From positions 1 to 7,525 of the forward strand of contig PCSS01000273.1 of assembly GCA_002771395.1 (NCBI GenBank): a stretch of 7,525 nt of DNA, given 5' to 3'. Below are positions 1 to 6,700 of this stretch, one piece after another. The DNA is from Bacteroidetes bacterium CG23_combo_of_CG06-09_8_20_14_all_32_9 (GTDB taxonomy: Bacteria > Bacteroidota > Bacteroidia > Bacteroidales > GWA2-32-17). The first letter of the stretch is position 1. Each line of letters starts with the position of its first letter. Below the pieces are notes generated by a model. That model did no database searches and was not told the DNA's origin. It was given only the letters and a program-made list of their open reading frames with translations. The translations under genes were made by a program, and so were the position numbers.

Positions 1-46
1 GTTGTAAAAAAAAATAAAGTATTAACGAAATAATAATCAAATAATT
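1..46 (+). other. A/T-rich 5' leader of the receptor gene
   Basis: Only 6 of these 46 bases are G or C, and there is a run of nine A at 6-14. No Shine-Dalgarno-like purine stretch lies at the usual distance from the ATG at 47; A residues sit at -3 and -6. This matches the weakly SD-dependent, A/T-rich initiation regions common in Bacteroidota. I could not find a convincing Bacteroidota -7 box (TAnnTTTG) paired with a -33 TTG, so the promoter probably lies upstream of the window or is non-consensus. Confidence 0.5.
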
Positions 47-3000
47 ATGTTGCGAAAGGTATTATTTGTTTTAGTTGCTGCAATTATTTCTACAAATGTT
101 TTTGCACAATCGGGAACTTTGCAGGGTAAAGTATTAGATGCAAGTAACAGTGAGGGTATTGCATTTGCTAACGTTAGCATAGAGACTAACGGTCAGATAA
201 TTACAGGTGGAATGACCGACTTTGACGGGAAATATGTAATTAAACCCATTCCCGCCGGAAATTATGATGTTAAAGCATCTTATGTGGGTTATCATTCTCT
301 GCAATACAAAGGTGTTAAAATTATGGCAGGTAAAATCGCTTTCCAGGATTTTAGAATTTCAACTTCTATTCAACAACTTACAGAGGTTGAAGTAAAAGAA
401 TACAAAGTCCCTCTTATTAGTAAAGACCAAACTTCAAGCGGCGGTGCCGTAACTTCCGAAGAAATTGCAAAAATGCCGGGACGAAACGCCGATGCTGTTG
501 CAACAACTGTGGGTGGCGTTTATTCTGAGCGTGGTGAAGTTGGCAGCATTCGTGGCTCACGTTCCGAAGCAACTGTTTATTATATTGATGGCGTTAAAGT
601 CCGTGGTTCTTCAAGTATGCCAAAGTCGGCAACATCACAGGTGGAAGTTATTACCGGCGGTATCCCTGCTAAATATGGCGATGTAACCGGCGGTATTATT
701 AACGTTACAACCAAAGAACCTTCGCGCGAAACTTATGGCGCAGTTGAATTGATTACTTCTGAACTTCTTGACCCTTACAATTATAACCTTGCCGAATTTA
801 TGATTACAGGGCCGCTTTATTCTAAAAAAACTATTGACCCTTACGATTCAACAAAAATTAAAAAAAATGTTATTTCCGGATATTTTCTCACTGCCAGTTT
901 TAATTATATAAAAGACGATGCTCCTTCTGCTATTGACTGGTGGAATGCAAAAGAAGGCGTTGTTGCTCAACTACTTGACAATCCTTATCGTAGAAACGAA
1001 ACAGGATTTGGAGCAATATTAAACAGCGAATATCTTGGTGCCGATAATTTCGAAAAAATTAAAGCCCGTAACGATGCTCAAAGTAAAGAAATGATGGTTA
1101 CAGGTAAAATTGATGTTAAACCCTCTCGTAACATAAATCTTACTTTCGGCGGAACTTTTGATTACAATAAGTACAGAAATTTTGTTTATGCCAATTCTTT
1201 ATTTAACTCTAATAATAATGGTGAAGTAATTAACCGTACAATTCGTGGTTATGCCCGTTTAACACAAAAATTCCAAAGTGCCGACGAAAAAGAAAATGCT
1301 ATTGCGCTTATTAAAAATGCTTTTTACCAAATTCAGGTTGATTATACCAAATTTAACCAAACTGTTCAGGACCCTTATAATAAGGACGACCTCTTTAAAT
1401 ATGGCTATGTAGGAAAGTTCACTACTACTCAGGAAAGGTCTTACATATGGACTGATACAATTCCAGGATATTCAACCGGTGTATGGAATCATGATGCGTT
1501 TAGAGATTTGTATTATGCTTTCGAGCCTTCTGATATTAACCCCGATTTAGCAAGCTACACATCTAATTATTATAGTTTATTCCCTCAATACAGTGGTTAT
1601 TATGCCAACAGTGTTTTTGTTGAAGCCGGCGGTGGTTTACTTAACGGGCAGGCACCCGAGCAAACCTATAGTCTTTATAACAGCCCGGGAACACCTTACA
1701 ATACTTTTTATAAGGTTAATAATTCACAATACAGGTTATCAGCATCCGGCTCGGCAGATGTTAAAGACCACGAAATTTCTCTCGGATTTGAATTTGAACA
1801 ACGCGATGACCGTTATTTTGGAGTAAATCCAATGTCTTTATGGACTTACGGACGGCTTTATACAAATAAACATATTTTCGAACTTAATTTTAATAATCCT
1901 CAATATGTTTATGATGCTAACCTTGTATTTCAGGATACAATTTGGTACTACCGCAAGTATGATAAAGCCAATCAAAGCCAATTCGACGAAAAACTCAGGG
2001 AAAAACTCGGCATGCCTATAGATGGTTTAAACTGGATTGACTTTGATTCTTACGACCCTTCCATTTTTTCCATAGATTTTTTTAGTGCCGATGAATTGTT
2101 AAATAATGGAAAAAATTTAGCTGCATATTATGGGTACGACCATCATGGAAACCGGCTTACTACTAAACCAAGTTTAAATGATTTTCTTACCGCAAAAGAT
2201 GAAAATGGAAGATTTCTACGCGAAATCCCATCTTTCCAACCCATTTACGGAGCTGCATATATTCAGGATAAATTTGCCTTTAAAGACCTTATTTTCAACG
2301 TAGGTATTCGTATTGACCGCTTCGATGCCAACCAAATGGTATTAAAAGACCCTTACTCTTTATATGAAACAAAAAAATTAAGCGAAGTAAATGGTAATCT
2401 TAACCCAAACGGCACACATCCCGGTAATATTTCCCCCGATGCTGTAGTTTATACAGATAACGTATCTGCTCCTACTCAAATTAAAGGTTACCGCGAAGGC
2501 ACTTCACCCGAAAATGTAAAATGGTTCAACTATAGCGGAACTCAGATTAACGACCCTACTTTAATTTCAAGTAACGGCATTATGAATCCTTATTTGGTTG
2601 ACCCTGATGGCTCGTTAAATGTTAACGCATTTACTGATTATGAACCTCAAATAAATGTTATGCCTCGTATTGCATTTTCTTTCCCGATTTCGGACGTTGC
2701 ATTATTTTTTGCTCACTATGACATTCTTACAAAACGCCCAAGCAGCAATATTCGAATGGACCCGGTTGAATACTTATATATACAAGCACAAACTAATCAG
2801 CTTAATAATCCTAATCTTAAAACTGAAAAAACAATTGATTATGAGTTGGGATTTCAACAAAAGTTAAATAATACATCTTCTTTAAAATTATCAACATTTT
2901 ACCGCGAAATGCGCGATAATATCCAGGTACAATATATATTTGGTGCATATCCTGTTAAATACATGACATATTCAAATATTGACTTCGGAACTGTTAAGGG

Positions 3001-3691
3001 CTTAACAGCATCTTACGATATACGTCGTACCGGGAATGTTACTTTCCGATTAAGCTATACTCTCCAGTTTGCCAACGGAACAGGTTCAAATGCCGAAACC
3101 AGTAGAGCACTTATACAAACCGGGCAGCCCAATTTAAGAACAACAATACCTTTGGATTTTGACCAGCGTCATGCATTGGTAGGAAATTTTGATTACCGCT
3201 TTGCAAGTGGACCTGCATATAATGGTCCCAAGGTGGCAGGTAAAGATATTTTGCAGAACACAGGTGCAAACTTTACAATTATTTATGGTACAGGCTCACC
3301 TTACAGCAAACGTGATATAAATAGTAATTATCTTATCGGCTCATTAAATGGTGCACGCAAACCTTCCCGTTTTACGGTAAATTTACGATTAGACCGTGAC
3401 ATTGAACTTAATTACGGAAAAGGTGAAAATGCAGAAAAGAAGAAAGAAGCAGCGCTTAATGTTTATTTGGAAGTAACCAATCTGCTTAATAACAAAGGAA
3501 TATTAACTGTTTACAGCACAACAGGTAATCCCGATGATGATGGATTTTTAACAGCCGCCGTAAATCAGACTAATATTAATTCGCAAAAAGATCCCGAAGC
3601 ATACAGGAATTATTATACAATGTATATTAATAATCCCGGTAATTATACTTATGCCAGGACTATTCATTTGGGAATTCAATTAAGTTTCTAA
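47..3691 (+). CDS. TonB-dependent outer-membrane receptor with carboxypeptidase-regulatory-like domain
   Basis: This is a complete 1214-residue protein ending in TAA. It should be an outer-membrane beta-barrel that imports a bound substrate using energy from TonB/ExbBD; the substrate is unknown. Residues 1-20 form a signal peptide (LRK, hydrophobic core, VFA before Q21) that supports the start at 47. Residues 24-106 resemble the CarboxypepD_reg-like beta-sandwich (GKVLDASNSEGIAFANVSI, then TDFDGKYVIKPIPAGNYDV). A TonB-box-like stretch, LTEVEVKEYK, lies at 111-120. The plug spans about 125-225, with YYIDGVKVRG at 178-187 and AKYGDVTGGIINVTTK at 208-223. The barrel fills about 228-1214: YGAAYIQDKF at 734-743, a later NPNLKTEKTIDYELGF block at 921-936, and a final strand ending in Phe1214, as expected for BAM-assembled barrels. 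It has no cysteine. At 1214 residues it is longer than a typical SusC of about 1000, and no SusD gene follows. The class is secure; the substrate is not known. Confidence 0.96.
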   Translation: MLRKVLFVLVAAIISTNVFAQSGTLQGKVLDASNSEGIAFANVSIETNGQIITGGMTDFDGKYVIKPIPAGNYDVKASYVGYHSLQYKGVKIMAGKIAFQDFRISTSIQQLTEVEVKEYKVPLISKDQTSSGGAVTSEEIAKMPGRNADAVATTVGGVYSERGEVGSIRGSRSEATVYYIDGVKVRGSSSMPKSATSQVEVITGGIPAKYGDVTGGIINVTTKEPSRETYGAVELITSELLDPYNYNLAEFMITGPLYSKKTIDPYDSTKIKKNVISGYFLTASFNYIKDDAPSAIDWWNAKEGVVAQLLDNPYRRNETGFGAILNSEYLGADNFEKIKARNDAQSKEMMVTGKIDVKPSRNINLTFGGTFDYNKYRNFVYANSLFNSNNNGEVINRTIRGYARLTQKFQSADEKENAIALIKNAFYQIQVDYTKFNQTVQDPYNKDDLFKYGYVGKFTTTQERSYIWTDTIPGYSTGVWNHDAFRDLYYAFEPSDINPDLASYTSNYYSLFPQYSGYYANSVFVEAGGGLLNGQAPEQTYSLYNSPGTPYNTFYKVNNSQYRLSASGSADVKDHEISLGFEFEQRDDRYFGVNPMSLWTYGRLYTNKHIFELNFNNPQYVYDANLVFQDTIWYYRKYDKANQSQFDEKLREKLGMPIDGLNWIDFDSYDPSIFSIDFFSADELLNNGKNLAAYYGYDHHGNRLTTKPSLNDFLTAKDENGRFLREIPSFQPIYGAAYIQDKFAFKDLIFNVGIRIDRFDANQMVLKDPYSLYETKKLSEVNGNLNPNGTHPGNISPDAVVYTDNVSAPTQIKGYREGTSPENVKWFNYSGTQINDPTLISSNGIMNPYLVDPDGSLNVNAFTDYEPQINVMPRIAFSFPISDVALFFAHYDILTKRPSSNIRMDPVEYLYIQAQTNQLNNPNLKTEKTIDYELGFQQKLNNTSSLKLSTFYREMRDNIQVQYIFGAYPVKYMTYSNIDFGTVKGLTASYDIRRTGNVTFRLSYTLQFANGTGSNAETSRALIQTGQPNLRTTIPLDFDQRHALVGNFDYRFASGPAYNGPKVAGKDILQNTGANFTIIYGTGSPYSKRDINSNYLIGSLNGARKPSRFTVNLRLDRDIELNYGKGENAEKKKEAALNVYLEVTNLLNNKGILTVYSTTGNPDDDGFLTAAVNQTNINSQKDPEAYRNYYTMYINNPGNYTYARTIHLGIQLSF

Positions 3692-3694
3692 ATC

Positions 3695-3730
3695 TTAAAT
3701 CATAAATCCTTAATCATAAATTTTAAATCC
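3695..3730 (+). repeat. Short A/T-rich near-repeats in the intergenic spacer
   Basis: The 45-base spacer between the two genes contains TTAAATCATAAAT at 3695-3707 and TTAATCATAAAT at 3710-3721, which differ by one A. A third partial copy, TTAAATCC, lies at 3723-3730. The unit looks like a degenerate TAAATC/TAATC array. The spacer has no G/C-rich dyad followed by a T run, so no intrinsic terminator is visible and read-through into the next gene is likely. The array may be simple low-complexity sequence, or a short intergenic repeat found elsewhere in the genome. Confidence 0.45.
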
Positions 3731-3736
3731 GAAGAT

Positions 3737-6700
3737 ATGAAAACAAATAATATGAAACAAACAATTGCAATGGCAGTTCTTGCAGTAATGCTTGTTCACC
3801 CTGTTTTTGCACGTAAACTTATTACTGAAAAAAGTGGCAATCGCAGCATTTCTGCCGCCGGATGTATTACCCCTTCTGCCCGCTCAGAAATGAGTTTAAA
3901 TAATGTCAGAGCCTTAATATTTACAGGAGGCGATATGTGGTGGGACCTAATTGATATTGCAAAATACGAAATACCCAAAGGTTCAGGCAAAACATCACTT
4001 TTTGTCGGAGCTATATGGATTGGAGGTACCGATGTAAACGGACAATTGCGCGTTGCAGGCGCAAGATATCGTTCTAATGGAACAGATTATTTTACCGGTC
4101 CGCTCATTTCCAACCTCGGAACTACTACCCCCGATGAATGTTTAAAGTACGATAAACATTTTAGAGTTTCGCATGATGAAGTTGCCAAGTTCCGTTCATG
4201 GTGGCGTGCCAAACAAGAAGGTAATAATGATTTGTTAAACTCGCAACTTCCTAACTATTCAGTTCCTTCAAGTATTACCAATTGGCCCGGTAATAATTCC
4301 AATCCTTTATACGATTCACAACTTGCACCTTACTGGGACGAAAATGGTGATGAATTTTATAACCCCAATGATGGAGATTATCCTTTTTATGACCTTGATA
4401 AAAGTCTTCCCTGTGGAACTTCCCGCGACAAAAGACGTCCCCGCCTTTATGGCGACGAAACACTGTGGTGGGTTTACAATGACCGTGGTAATATTCATAC
4501 CGAAACAAATGGAGATGCTATTGGTATGGAAATTCGTGCACAATATTTTGCTTTTGCTACCAATGATGAACTAAACAATATGACATTTGGAAATTATGCC
4601 CTTATCAATCGTTCAACTTATACTCTTCAGGATTGCTATTTTGGTGTTTTTACTGATGGCGATGTGGGTTACTATAAAGACGACTATGTTGGTACCGATG
4701 TTAAACGTGGTTTAGGATATATTTATAATGCCGATGAAGATGATGGTGATGGCAGCGGACAAACTTATGGCAAACAACCTCCTGCAGTTGGTATTGATTT
4801 TTTTGAAGGACCTTATATGGATGCTAATATTATAGACGGTGATACTGTTTATAGAGGAACAGCATGGGATACTACAACTAATCCTCCTACACTTAATTGT
4901 AATAGTCCATTTATATTTAATGGATGTATTAACGGGTTAAATTTTAACGACACAGTTGCAAATAATGAACGCTGGGGTATGAGGAGGTTTATTTATTTTA
5001 TAAATCAATTTGGTGGTTCGCAAAGTGACCCTAACATAGCTGTTGAATATTACTATTACCTTTTAGGCAAATGGAAAGACGGTACTCCAATGACTTATGG
5101 CGGTACCGGGTATGGTGGCTCAATTCCTTCAGATTTTATGTTCCCTGATGATACCGACCCTTGTGGCTGGGGTACACATACTATACAACCTGCATGGTCG
5201 GAATGGGCAGAAGATAATCCGTCTTTCGATTTAAGAATTGTTCAATCTGCAGGTCCTTTTACACTTACACCTGGAATGACCAATGATATTACAGTTGGCA
5301 TGGTCTGGGCAAGAGCGACAACGGGCGGTGCCTGGGCTTCGGTTGGCGAATTAAGAAGAGCCGATGATAAAGCCCAGCGTTTATTTGATGTTTGTTTTAA
5401 AATTGTTGATGGTCCTATGGCTCCCGAATTGCAAATTATTGAACTTGACAGGGAGCTGATATTTCATTTATCTAATATAAAAGGTTCAAATAATTATAAA
5501 AATACTCCCGAAGATTACAGGGAATTGGACCCTTTTATTGTCTGCCCCAGTACTAATCCTACTTGTGATAACTATTACACATTGCAAGGTTACCAGGTTT
5601 TTCAATTAAAAGATGAAAGTTGCTCTGTAACAGATATTGAAAACCCCGATAAAGCCAGGTTAGTTTTTCAATGCGATAAAAAAGACGCTATCTCAAGAAT
5701 TATTAACTATGAATTTGATAACCAATTAGGTGTTTCGGTTCCTAAACTAAAAGTTGACGGAATTAATACGGGTATTCAACATTCATTTACTTTAATCAAC
5801 GATGCTTTTGCCGCAGGCGACAAACGTCTTGTAAATCATAAAACTTATTATTATACAGCAATTGCCTATGGTTATAATAACTATAAAACTTATAACCCGG
5901 AAGACCCAATGGCACTTGACGGTCAAAAGAAACCTTATCTTCCCAGCCGCGGTGGTTACGGGGGAGCAGTTAAGACTTACTCTGCCATTCCTCATATTAC
6001 TTCACCTGCAAATGCCGGAACAATTTTACATTCTCAATATGGCGATGGTCCTAAAATTATTCAGATTGAAGGACATGGCAATGGCAATAACGAATTATTA
6101 CTTACTCAAAAAACTATTAACAAAATAATGGCTGGTTTGCCATGGAAAGCCGATAGTATAGAATATGAAAATGGCTATGGACCAATTAAAATAAAAGTAA
6201 TTGACCCTTTAAATGTTCTTTCAAAAGATTTCGGGCTACAATTTGTTGATAGTCTTACTACCGTAAGTACAACATTAACAGGTAGCCGTATTGATACATC
6301 AAAATGGATAGCTTATACTATTCCTGCTTTTACTAAATCTGATACTGTTTGGGCCGAGTCGCGGATTAGGTATTTGAATGAGCAGATTATTCCTACATGG
6401 GGTATTTCAATTACTATTCAACAGATTCCTTGGCCTGCAAAAGACTCTTCTGATTCATTTCAAAACGGATATATCTCATCAAGTGTTACCTGGGCAGACC
6501 CTAATAAAATTTGGGCGACATTTATTCCCGATCAAGACGGCTGTGGATTTCCTAACTGGATAAGATGTGGTACAACTAAAGATGCATCAAATCCCCAATG
6601 TGATGATATTCAGAATACAAGTCATAATAGCAATATTAGGACAGCAACCGACAAAGATCAGTATTACGAAAAAGTAATTAATGGAACTTGGGCTCCTTAT

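Noticed and set aside
465..686. Plus-strand open frame of 73 codons
   Set aside because: It lies wholly inside the receptor's plug-domain coding sequence in another frame, and its translation shows no domain or signal.
1593..1826. Plus-strand open frame of 77 codons
   Set aside because: It is an out-of-frame shadow of the receptor barrel, where the real frame has clear protein-like sequence.
3717..3724. TAAATTTT as a possible -7 promoter box (consensus TAnnTTTG)
   Set aside because: It lacks the final G, lies only 12 bases before the ATG and has no TTG at the expected upstream distance, so an internal promoter is not supported.
3692..3736. Transcription terminator between the genes
   Set aside because: There is no G/C-rich inverted repeat and no T run; the A/T repeats are direct rather than inverted.
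4275..4543. Two overlapping minus-strand open frames
   Set aside because: They are antisense to the Asp/Asn-rich part of the exported protein. They are rich in His, Lys and Ile, as expected from reverse-complemented GAT/AAT/TAT codons, and have no initiation context.
5792..6128. Open frames on both strands, 67 and 88 codons
   Set aside because: Both overlap the continuous frame of the exported protein and show only biased composition.
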